Of a DNA stretch of 13,576 nt, positions 1-5,467 are shown one piece after another. Location: contig DAXV01000028.1 in the NCBI GenBank assembly GCA_002506595.1, positions 18,558 to 32,133 of the forward strand, given 5' to 3'. Each line of letters starts with the position of its first letter. Within the stretch, counting starts at the first letter, position 1. Both the position numbers and the translations under genes were made by a program. Source of the stretch: Acidilobaceae archaeon UBA158. GTDB taxonomy: Archaea > Thermoproteota > Thermoprotei_A > Sulfolobales > Acidilobaceae. The notes under the pieces were generated by a model. That model saw only the letters and a list, made by a program, of their open reading frames with translations. It searched no databases and was not told the origin of the DNA.

Positions 1-732
1 GGACAAAGAAAAAATGAAAGCATAGGATATATGGTTCCACACGCTGGATATATGTATAGTGGGCCAATAGCTGCCCATAGCTATTTCAATATAGCTAAAG
101 AAGGAAAGCCCAAGGTTTTTATTATTGCAGGGCCAAACCATACTGGATTAGGAGAAAACGCTTCAGTATGGAAAGAGGGTATTTGGGAAACTCCTTTAGG
201 AGAAGTTGAAGTTGATAATGAAGTTTCAAAGCTTTTAGTTTCATACTCAAAATATTTTACCTTTGATGAAGAGGCTCATATATATGAGCACTCTGTAGAA
301 GTTCAGATCCCTTTTTTACAACACTTATTTAAAGATATCAAAATTGTCCCTATAGTTATAAAATTACAAAATAATGAGGTTTCCCTAGATTTAGCAAATG
401 CGCTATATAAGATCATTACAGAAAATGGAGTTGATTTGTTATATATAGCTAGTAGTGATATGAATCATTACGAACCTTATGATATAACATATAAGAAGGA
501 TGAGATCGCATTAAAGAAAATAGAGAGCCTTGATTCAGATGGCCTATTTAAAGTATTAGACGAAAATAATATAACTATGTGTGGTCCAGGGCCTGTGGGA
601 TCGTTAATTTATTTAAGCAAAAAATTCGATTCTAAAGTAGAAATCTTAAAACATGCAACCTCGGGAGACATTACAGGAGAAAAGGATTGGGTTGTTGGCT
701 ATGCATCTGCTAGATTTGTTAAAAAAAGTTAA
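1..732 (+). CDS. MEMO family protein (AmmeMemoRadiSam system B type), 5' partial
   Basis: The frame is open from the first base, so the gene begins outside the window. The visible part matches the MEMO family, an extradiol-dioxygenase-like fold whose biochemical role in archaea is not settled. Numbering from the methionine at base 31, the family signatures are VPHAGYMYSG at 2-11 (His4), GPNHTGLG at 34-41 (His37), EHSVEVQ at 86-92, SSDMNHYEPY at 141-150 (His146) and CGPGPVG from Cys184. These His and Cys positions correspond to the metal-site residues of human MEMO1. The C-terminus (GYASARF) is complete. Only the N-terminal few dozen residues are missing. The gene lies 32 bp upstream of a GHMP-kinase-like gene and upstream of isopentenyl phosphate kinase. 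MEMO genes often sit beside mevalonate-pathway genes in archaea, which supports a shared operon. The family call is secure and the function is not known. Confidence 0.93.
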   Translation, partial: GQRKNESIGYMVPHAGYMYSGPIAAHSYFNIAKEGKPKVFIIAGPNHTGLGENASVWKEGIWETPLGEVEVDNEVSKLLVSYSKYFTFDEEAHIYEHSVEVQIPFLQHLFKDIKIVPIVIKLQNNEVSLDLANALYKIITENGVDLLYIASSDMNHYEPYDITYKKDEIALKKIESLDSDGLFKVLDENNITMCGPGPVGSLIYLSKKFDSKVEILKHATSGDITGEKDWVVGYASARFVKKS

Positions 733-764
733 ATATATTCTTTAAATTAAGAAAATAAAACAAG

Positions 765-1547
765 ATGATAAAAATGAGACTTAAATCATATACTTCAGCG
801 ATATTATTAGGTTTTCCTATTCCCGAATCTTCTAATCCATATATAGCAGTTCCAATAAGAGAGATTACCTTAAATATTAATATAAATAAATGTGACTCTC
901 CCCTTGTCTATTTTATTAATTTTCCTAGTGAATTAAATGAATTTGTAAAACACTTTTGGATCAAGCTTAATAATGGGCTAGAAGAAAGACTATGCGCAAA
1001 TTTAAAGCTAGAAAATGATTTTAAAGATTCTACTTACTCTGGATTATATGCAGTTTCGACATCATTACTCCTTTATGCATTAGGAAAATATAATAATGAG
1101 ACACTAAGTGAAGATGAGATTATCGAACTTTCTAGAATAACAGATAATATACAAGACCCTGCATGGGCTGCTGTGCTAGATGCATTAAGGTATTCATCTA
1201 TAACTGGTAGTTCTGTTGTATATAGAAATGATGAAGAAAATTCTACATTAATCAAAACAATTTTTCCGATAAAATTTGATAAATTAATTACATTAAGACA
1301 AAGGCTAACAAAAGAATCTTTAGGAAATGATGTCTATGGGGCTATCATACATTTAATGGGAATATCAGTATTAGAGGCATCAATGAAAATAAGAGAATCG
1401 AATAATTTCAATGAAGTCTTTAATAAATTTAGAGTTATAACTGATTCAGTTTCTCAAATAATATGGGATTTACATACAACAAACAATTGCTTTTATGTAC
1501 CTGGGCTTCCAAATACTGCCGAAAAAATATGCATAGAAAATGAATAA
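765..1547 (+). CDS. Degenerate GHMP-kinase-like protein in the mevalonate kinase position
   Basis: A 260-residue protein that I read as a strongly diverged relative of mevalonate kinase. The N-terminal pattern (KSYTSAI-LLGF, then NPYIAVPIREITLNI) follows the opening strands of mevalonate kinases, where one expects a PGK...GEH motif, but those residues are absent. Residues 88-108 (DSTYSGLYAVSTSLLLYALG) align with the helix after the ATP-binding GLGSSA loop, yet the glycine-serine loop is gone. The next stretch (LSEDEIIELSRITDNIQ, then TGSSVVYRN around 147-155) follows the family outline through the catalytic-Asp region, without a clearly placed Asp. Mevalonate kinases are usually about 310-330 residues, so this one is short. 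An internal ATG at 774 (Met4) is an alternative start. It sits between MEMO and isopentenyl phosphate kinase, where mevalonate kinase is common in archaea. It is probably not an ordinary kinase. A structural or regulatory role, or a diverged substrate, is possible. Confidence 0.6.
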   Translation: MIKMRLKSYTSAILLGFPIPESSNPYIAVPIREITLNININKCDSPLVYFINFPSELNEFVKHFWIKLNNGLEERLCANLKLENDFKDSTYSGLYAVSTSLLLYALGKYNNETLSEDEIIELSRITDNIQDPAWAAVLDALRYSSITGSSVVYRNDEENSTLIKTIFPIKFDKLITLRQRLTKESLGNDVYGAIIHLMGISVLEASMKIRESNNFNEVFNKFRVITDSVSQIIWDLHTTNNCFYVPGLPNTAEKICIENE

Positions 1548-1652
1548 AAAGATATTATGTAAACTAATTTTGTTTTAAAATTTTTTAATATCGTTTTTAA
1601 AATTTAGTGCATAGTTAACATAAAGGATAAAATAAAAAAGCTTGACAAATAA

Positions 1653-2399
1653 ATGGGACAAAAATTGAGTTGCAAAAATGTTGTTATAAAGCTTGGAGGA
1701 AGCCTAATAACTGATAAATCAAATCCACGAACAATCAAGTGGGATGCATTAAAGAACGCAATAGATCAGATTGCTAATTATTATAGCAGATTTGGCCCTA
1801 AAATAGTAATAGTTCATGGCGGAGGTAGCTTTGGTCATTATGAAGTAGAAAGAATAAAGAAAAATAAATCATTTATAGATAAGATATCTGTATCAGAAAT
1901 ACAAGAATCTATGTTAATGCTAGCATTAGCAGTTTTAAAATTATTAGTTGATTCTGGCATACCTGCATTATTACATCCTGCACATACTATTTGCAATACA
2001 AATGATGCAAAGAGTTGTAACTATACGCCTATTATAAGAGATTTAGACAATGGATTTGTTCCAGTTACTTATGGAGACGCAGTTTTTGATAGCGAAGGTA
2101 AGATAATAAGCGGTGATGATCTATCTGTAGAAATATCTAATGTAATAAATTCCGATTGTTTATTTTTTGCAACAGATGTGGAAGGGGTATTGGATGAAAA
2201 AGGAAAACTAATAAGAGAAATAAATAAAAATTATAAAATAACCATAATAAATAAGGCAGAATTTGATGTAACTGGAGGGATTATAGGTAAAATCAATAAG
2301 GCTTTTAACTCTAGTTCAAAAAATATAAGAATATTATCTGGGGAAAAATTATTTAATGCTTTAATAGGTGAAAATGTAGGCACTAAGATAATTAAATAA
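1653..2399 (+). CDS. ipk: Isopentenyl phosphate kinase
   Basis: Phosphorylates isopentenyl phosphate to isopentenyl diphosphate with ATP, the last step of the archaeal alternative mevalonate pathway. The product is the precursor of ether-lipid isoprenoid chains. It is an amino-acid-kinase fold enzyme of 248 residues, the normal length. Visible motifs are VVIKLGGSLIT (10-20, phosphate-binding Lys13), HGGGSFGH (55-62, whose last His is the IPK-specific substrate-binding and catalytic His), YGDAVFD (140-146), SGDDLS (153-158), TDVEGVLD (174-181) and DVTGGIIGKINKA (205-217). An in-frame TAA directly precedes the ATG, so no longer start is possible. No strong Shine-Dalgarno is visible. The 105 bp gap to the preceding gene is AT-rich and could hold its own promoter, although the shared strand and pathway link suggest a common cluster. 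The presence of IPK implies an archaeal-type route to isopentenyl diphosphate in this organism. Confidence 0.95.
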   Translation: MGQKLSCKNVVIKLGGSLITDKSNPRTIKWDALKNAIDQIANYYSRFGPKIVIVHGGGSFGHYEVERIKKNKSFIDKISVSEIQESMLMLALAVLKLLVDSGIPALLHPAHTICNTNDAKSCNYTPIIRDLDNGFVPVTYGDAVFDSEGKIISGDDLSVEISNVINSDCLFFATDVEGVLDEKGKLIREINKNYKITIINKAEFDVTGGIIGKINKAFNSSSKNIRILSGEKLFNALIGENVGTKIIK

Positions 2400-2422
2400 A
2401 ACTTGAACTTTATAAATATTTG

Positions 2423-2498
2423 ATTTTAAATAAAGTTAATTAAATAAATTACAATTAAGCTAAAGTTAAGTTGTTAATATTTTAAATAAAGTTAAGTT
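2423..2498. repeat. Short direct repeats upstream of the VKOR promoter
   Basis: A 17-bp sequence, ATTTTAAATAAAGTTAA, occurs exactly twice, at 2423-2439 and 2479-2495. A shorter copy, TAAAGTTAAGTT, at 2461-2472 matches 2487-2498. The core TAAAGTTAA therefore appears three times, with starts 30 and 26 bp apart, ending just before the VKOR TATA box. The arrangement suggests binding sites for an upstream regulator, but chance repetition in AT-rich DNA is possible. Confidence 0.4.
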
Positions 2499-2512
2499 AT
2501 AATAAAGATATC

Positions 2513-2520
2513 TCTATATA
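2513..2520 (+). promoter_or_regulatory. TATA box for the VKOR gene
   Basis: The sequence TCTATATA, running into AAAG, is a good archaeal TATA element. Transcription would start about 25 bp downstream, near 2541-2545, roughly 20 bases before the ATG at 2564. The purine-rich GGGAGAGAGG just before that ATG would serve as the ribosome binding site. Confidence 0.5.
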
Positions 2521-2563
2521 AAGATTTTTAAGCATAATTATTTTAGCTCTATTGGGAGAGAGG

Positions 2564-3034
2564 ATGAAAAGAACAAAGATTTTCTTAACATTCCTTATAA
2601 TATCTATTATTGGTATTCTAATTTCTTCGGTATCTTATTATTATGTATATGAGACCAACAAATCTCCTCCAGCTTGTTATTTTTCAGGAAATTCTTCAGG
2701 TATAGCATGGAATTGCCTGAAAGTCTTAAAAAGTTCATATTCTGCATTGCAAATTAAAATTGGAAATATCGTTATAAAGGAAAATTTAGATTTATTAGCT
2801 ATGATTTATTTTAGTATAGGTTTAATTCTCTCCTTTTTCATATTAATTAAGAATTTGATAATTAGCGAACTAATTTGGTCTATAATAGGTTTCTTATTTG
2901 TGCCTTATTTAATTCATATAGAAATATATGAACTTAAATCAATTTGTATTTATTGCACTTCAATGCATATTTTAATTTTAATCCAGCTTCTTTTATCACT
3001 TTATTTTTACATAAAATTAACTAAAAATAAATAA
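2564..3034 (+). CDS. Vitamin K epoxide reductase (VKOR) family membrane protein
   Basis: An integral membrane thiol oxidoreductase that passes electrons from newly formed protein disulfides to quinone, usually via a DsbA- or thioredoxin-like partner. Numbering from the ATG at 2564, the family marks are a loop pair Cys38 and Cys51 (the latter in WNCLKVLKSSYS, with the conserved Ser/Tyr pattern) and the active-site CIYC at 128-131 followed by TSMH. About four transmembrane helices are visible, and the first begins near residue 4. The frame also opens at a TTG at 2552, but the ATG is preferred because GGGAGAGAGG lies immediately upstream. The protein is 156 residues, typical for a single-domain VKOR with no fused thioredoxin domain. 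No DsbA partner is in the window. A VKOR fits the known preference of many thermophilic crenarchaea for disulfide-stabilised proteins. Confidence 0.88.
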   Translation: MKRTKIFLTFLIISIIGILISSVSYYYVYETNKSPPACYFSGNSSGIAWNCLKVLKSSYSALQIKIGNIVIKENLDLLAMIYFSIGLILSFFILIKNLIISELIWSIIGFLFVPYLIHIEIYELKSICIYCTSMHILILIQLLLSLYFYIKLTKNK

Positions 3035-3064
3035 TATTAAATCAAAAACTTGAGAGATACTTAA

Positions 3065-3550
3065 TTATTTTTGCCTTGTCCTATTTCTTAAAGATATTAA
3101 AGTTGCATATGCTATAATTATAATACCTACTAAGCCAAGTATAAACCCCAAAAATATTGATAAATAAGATGGCCATAATGTTACTCCAACAATTGCATAA
3201 CCAACTTTTAATTGTCGAGTATAGTTATTGATCAAACTAATTGTTCCATTAGTGGATGATGGTGCAATCCAAGTTCCATTATATCCAGCTTGAGACAGAG
3301 ATTGATTATTTAGTAATAGCTTTAAGGGATATGTAGAATTATAAACTAATACTTTTCCGGATGAAATCTTAATGCTCAGAGTTTGATTTGGCGACAACAA
3401 ATAAACTGTAGAATTAATTTGTTTTTGAGCCTCATTAATTGATTTAGAAAACGTATATTGCAATACATATGGAGAAACCAAAAATAGCAAGATAATGGCA
3501 ACTGCTATTATTACTATTCCTATTGTAAACATTTTTCTTGCATTTGTCAT
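3065..3550 (-). CDS. Two-helix membrane protein with a sequon-rich outer loop, function unknown
   Basis: I do not recognise a named family. The 161-residue protein has a transmembrane helix at about 8-30, a roughly 90-residue polar loop, a second helix at about 124-150 and a short basic tail (RNRTRQK). The loop carries seven N-X-S/T sequons, at Asn46, 55, 71, 82, 91, 101 and 109, so it is probably outside the cell and heavily N-glycosylated. An eighth (Asn156) lies in the likely cytoplasmic tail. The start is the ATG at 3550, with GAGGT about ten bases upstream and a TATA-like element at 3585-3596. The gene converges on VKOR with a 30 bp gap and follows the DUF998 gene on the same strand. It may be a surface sensor, an anchor or a subunit of a cell-envelope complex, but there is no direct evidence for any of these. 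Confidence 0.75.
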   Translation of the reverse strand: MTNARKMFTIGIVIIAVAIILLFLVSPYVLQYTFSKSINEAQKQINSTVYLLSPNQTLSIKISSGKVLVYNSTYPLKLLLNNQSLSQAGYNGTWIAPSSTNGTISLINNYTRQLKVGYAIVGVTLWPSYLSIFLGFILGLVGIIIIAYATLISLRNRTRQK

Positions 3551-3584
3551 CTAAATTTACCTCAGATTTTAAATTAAAAAGGAA

Positions 3585-3596
3585 GATTATAAATAG
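3585..3596 (-). promoter_or_regulatory. TATA-like element for the sequon-rich protein gene
   Basis: On the minus strand this reads CTATTTATAATC. Its centre is about 40 bases upstream of the ATG at 3550, so a transcript would begin near 3565 with a short leader that includes the GAGGT ribosome binding site. It lies just after the end of the DUF998 gene, suggesting the two genes are separately transcribed. Confidence 0.4.
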
Positions 3597-3606
3597 ATGG
3601 CATTTA

Positions 3607-4146
3607 TTATTTGCTATTCATTAAAAAGCCTGAAAATCCTAATGCCCATATTAGATTAGGATAAACAATCAATCTTTCCATTCCACCATAATTTATAGGC
3701 CCATAAATTCCTAAAACATATAAAATCAATGAAATTAAACCGATTGAACCCATTACTGGCCATAAATAATTTTTGTTTGATTTATAAGTAAAAGCGGCAT
3801 ATGAAGAAAGCGATGAAAAAAGGAAAACTATTAATGACATTATAACATGCAAATGATCTGGAGAATCTTCAGGAAATATTCCAACCCCAGCAGCACCAAT
3901 ACCGGATAAAATTAAGAAAACTTGAAGTATCTTGCTTTTCAAAAGTATACTCGATATTATTAATAGCAATCCCATAATTATAATCGATATATTAAAAATA
4001 TATGCTGTACTACCTACACCCAAATCGCTTATATAATTTTTTGAAACACTGTATCCAGGATATAAAGTTTCTGAAACAATCATAAATAATAAAAATTGAG
4101 CCACTCCTAAAAATATGAGAACTCCAGATAATTTTTCTTTATTCAT
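3607..4146 (-). CDS. DUF998 family membrane protein
   Basis: A 179-residue, roughly six-helix membrane protein matching the DUF998 family (PF06197), whose function is unknown. Diagnostic stretches, numbered from the ATG at 4146, are ETLYPGYSVSKNYISDLG (26-43), GIFPEDSPDHLH (89-100, the conserved FPxD...H loop) and YGPINYGGMERLIVYP (148-163). The frame extends back to an ATG at 4170. I prefer the ATG at 4146 because a strong TATA box at 4175-4183 places the transcription start near 4153, downstream of the longer start, and GGGTG lies seven to eight bases before 4146. The gene is divergent from the six-helix membrane protein gene at 4402, across about 255 bp that contains two inverted repeats. 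Confidence 0.85.
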   Translation of the reverse strand: MNKEKLSGVLIFLGVAQFLLFMIVSETLYPGYSVSKNYISDLGVGSTAYIFNISIIIMGLLLIISSILLKSKILQVFLILSGIGAAGVGIFPEDSPDHLHVIMSLIVFLFSSLSSYAAFTYKSNKNYLWPVMGSIGLISLILYVLGIYGPINYGGMERLIVYPNLIWALGFSGFLMNSK

Positions 4147-4174
4147 ATATGTGCACCCTATTTTATACATATTA

Positions 4175-4183
4175 TTTTATATA
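4175..4183 (-). promoter_or_regulatory. TATA box for the DUF998 gene
   Basis: On the minus strand this reads TATATAAAA, a near-consensus archaeal TATA element. A transcription start about 25 bases downstream falls near 4153, giving a leader of only a few bases ahead of the ATG at 4146. It decides between the two possible starts of the gene. Confidence 0.55.
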
Positions 4184-4234
4184 GAGTATTAAAATATAAA
4201 TTTTTATTTAAATTTCAAATATAATTGATTTATA

Positions 4235-4270
4235 TTAAAATGTATTTAAAGCTTTCTTTAAACATTTTAA
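4235..4270. repeat. Imperfect inverted repeat between divergent genes
   Basis: The left arm at 4235-4251 is TTAAAATGTATTTAAAG. The right arm at 4256-4270 is the reverse complement of TTAAAATGTTTAAAG, so the arms match except for a two-base insertion and are separated by four bases. It lies roughly midway between two divergent promoters. There is no upstream gene to terminate, so a regulator site is more likely than a terminator. Confidence 0.45.
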
Positions 4271-4352
4271 ATTCTTAATTTTTTTCTATTATTCTAATTA
4301 CTTACCTTCTTATCTTATATCGGTGGGATTTATGTTATATATTTTTAATATA

Positions 4353-4370
4353 GTAATATTTAAATATTAC
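4353..4370 (+). promoter_or_regulatory. Perfect 18-bp palindrome overlapping a TATA element
   Basis: GTAATATTTAAATATTAC is a perfect palindrome. Its centre (ATTTAAAT) is itself TATA-like and lies about 40 bases before the GTG start at 4402. A transcript would begin near 4388, just ahead of the GGTGAG ribosome binding site at 4390-4395. A dimeric repressor bound here would cover the TATA box. AT-rich composition makes chance palindromes easier, so this is moderately supported. Confidence 0.45.
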
Positions 4371-4401
4371 ATATTTTTTAATTAATAACGGTGAGACTAA
4401 A

Positions 4402-4926
4402 GTGGGTGCATTAGCAGATACAGCTATGAATACCCTTTTTTGGGAAGCAGGAGTTATGACTTTAGTTATAGGCTTAGTTAATATAGGAGTTGGAGGAAAT
4501 AAAATTAACCCTAAGGATTTTGGCATTGTAATATTAAGCGGTGCATTAATGGAAACCTTAGCCTTAGCCTTCGTTATACAAGATAGAGCTGTATTTGATG
4601 CTACAGTTGCCGCGGCATTTGTTTTATTGCTATGGATGATATCAATTGCTTTAATATTAGGTGGGACAAACCTTTACGTTATTCAACATGCTTTATGGTT
4701 TACTGGCATATTATTCTTCGGATTTGCAACCTATACTGCTGTCCATGGATTAATTTTCATAACAATTATATTATATTTATTAGTCCCAGTTACAGTCTTC
4801 TTGTCCCTTCATGGATATACAGGAAAGGCAGTTTATGCTAAAATCGCAGGCTATTGCTCAGCAATCGATGGTTTTCTGTTTTTAATATTGGCATTTACAG
4901 GAGCAATTGGAATAGTAATTCCATAG
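4402..4926 (+). CDS. Six-helix membrane protein, possible small-solute channel or acetate-transporter relative
   Basis: A 174-residue protein made almost entirely of about six transmembrane helices. It starts at a GTG with GGTGAG six bases upstream. The layout and the C-terminal pattern (KIAGYCSAIDGFLFLILAF, 147-165) resemble the closing helix of the GPR1/FUN34/YaaH acetate-transporter family. The overall size and GxxxxNPKxxG pattern (32-41) also recall the AmiS/UreI amide and urea channels. The typical NPAPLGL motif of the acetate family is absent, so the family is not firm. I can only say it is a small helical bundle suited to passing a small solute. It is followed by a hairpin terminator at 4938-4963, so it is probably transcribed alone. 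A palindrome overlaps its promoter. Confidence 0.7.
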   Translation: MGALADTAMNTLFWEAGVMTLVIGLVNIGVGGNKINPKDFGIVILSGALMETLALAFVIQDRAVFDATVAAAFVLLLWMISIALILGGTNLYVIQHALWFTGILFFGFATYTAVHGLIFITIILYLLVPVTVFLSLHGYTGKAVYAKIAGYCSAIDGFLFLILAFTGAIGIVIP

Positions 4927-4937
4927 TTCTTTATATT

Positions 4938-4963
4938 GTTAACCGGGGAGTTAACTTTTTTTT
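4938..4963 (+). terminator. Hairpin and T-run terminator
   Basis: GTTAAC at 4938-4943 and GTTAAC at 4950-4955 can pair around the six-base loop CGGGGA, followed at once by eight T residues. It lies 12 bases after the stop codon of the six-helix membrane protein gene. The T-run alone would be enough for archaeal termination, and the GC-rich loop stands out in this AT-rich DNA. Confidence 0.55.
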
Positions 4964-4999
4964 GATAAATAATCCAATATAAACAATTTTATCAAGTAT

Positions 5000-5009
5000 G
5001 TTTATATTT
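5000..5009 (+). promoter_or_regulatory. TATA box for the SCP2 gene
   Basis: GTTTATATTT is a good TATA element. Transcription would begin close to 5029, at the first ATG of the gene. The message is therefore either leaderless at that ATG or has a short leader whose GGTGAT (5031-5036) serves the GTG at 5041. Confidence 0.5.
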
Positions 5010-5028
5010 TAGAAATGTTATTATAAAA

Positions 5029-5463
5029 ATGGTGATAAACGTGGGAAAAGTTGAATTCCCCAGTAAAGAATGGGCTGAAATTTTTTGTAATAAAATAAAT
5101 GAAAATAATAATTATAAAAATGTTGCAAAAGGTTGGAAATGGCCTTTAATGTTTAAAGTTATATCACTTCCAAATGAATTGCTAAATAAATTTCCAAGCG
5201 GAAGCATTGGAATAAAGGCTGATTTATACGAAGGACAATGCAAAGGTGTCGAGTTTTATGATGATGCTAATAAAGGAAATGCAGACTTTGTATTAAGCGC
5301 AGCTTTTGAAGATTGGATGAAAATATTAAGTGGAGAATTAAATCCTGTTTCCGCTATTTTACAAGGAAAATTAAAACTTGAAAAAGGATCGATGGCTACA
5401 GTTATGAGATTTCCTTCTGCAGCAGTAGAGCTTGTAAAATCTGCTCAAGAAGCTTCAAAATAA
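5029..5463 (+). CDS. SCP2 sterol-transfer family lipid-binding protein
   Basis: A small soluble protein consisting of one SCP2 domain, a fold that encloses a hydrophobic cavity for lipids or acyl-CoA. The family outline is clear: an N-terminal EFPSKEWAEIFCNKINENNNY, a strand region with LYEGQCKGVEF, then ADFVLSAAFEDWMKILSGELNPVSAILQGKLKLEKGSM (roughly 86-123) and the closing helix VMRFPSAAVELVKSA. Length 144 is normal. The GTG at 5041 is an alternative start with GGTGAT four bases upstream, giving MGKVEF. The TATA position fits either start. The gene ends four bases before the stop of the convergent alcohol dehydrogenase gene. In archaea without sterols the ligand is unknown; fatty-acyl or isoprenoid lipids are guesses. 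Confidence 0.9.
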   Translation: MVINVGKVEFPSKEWAEIFCNKINENNNYKNVAKGWKWPLMFKVISLPNELLNKFPSGSIGIKADLYEGQCKGVEFYDDANKGNADFVLSAAFEDWMKILSGELNPVSAILQGKLKLEKGSMATVMRFPSAAVELVKSAQEASK

Positions 5464-5467
5464 TTTT

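Noticed and set aside
1073..1255. Open frame of 60 codons on the minus strand
   Set aside because: It is antisense to the GHMP-like gene, and its composition looks like a mirror of that coding sequence; no ribosome binding site or family match.
2552..2563. TTG start for the VKOR gene
   Set aside because: It would put the purine-rich ribosome binding site inside the coding sequence; the ATG at 2564 fits better.
4335..4526. Minus-strand frame of 63 codons overlapping the six-helix gene start
   Set aside because: Antisense to a well-supported gene with a good ribosome binding site; the frame has no recognisable domain.
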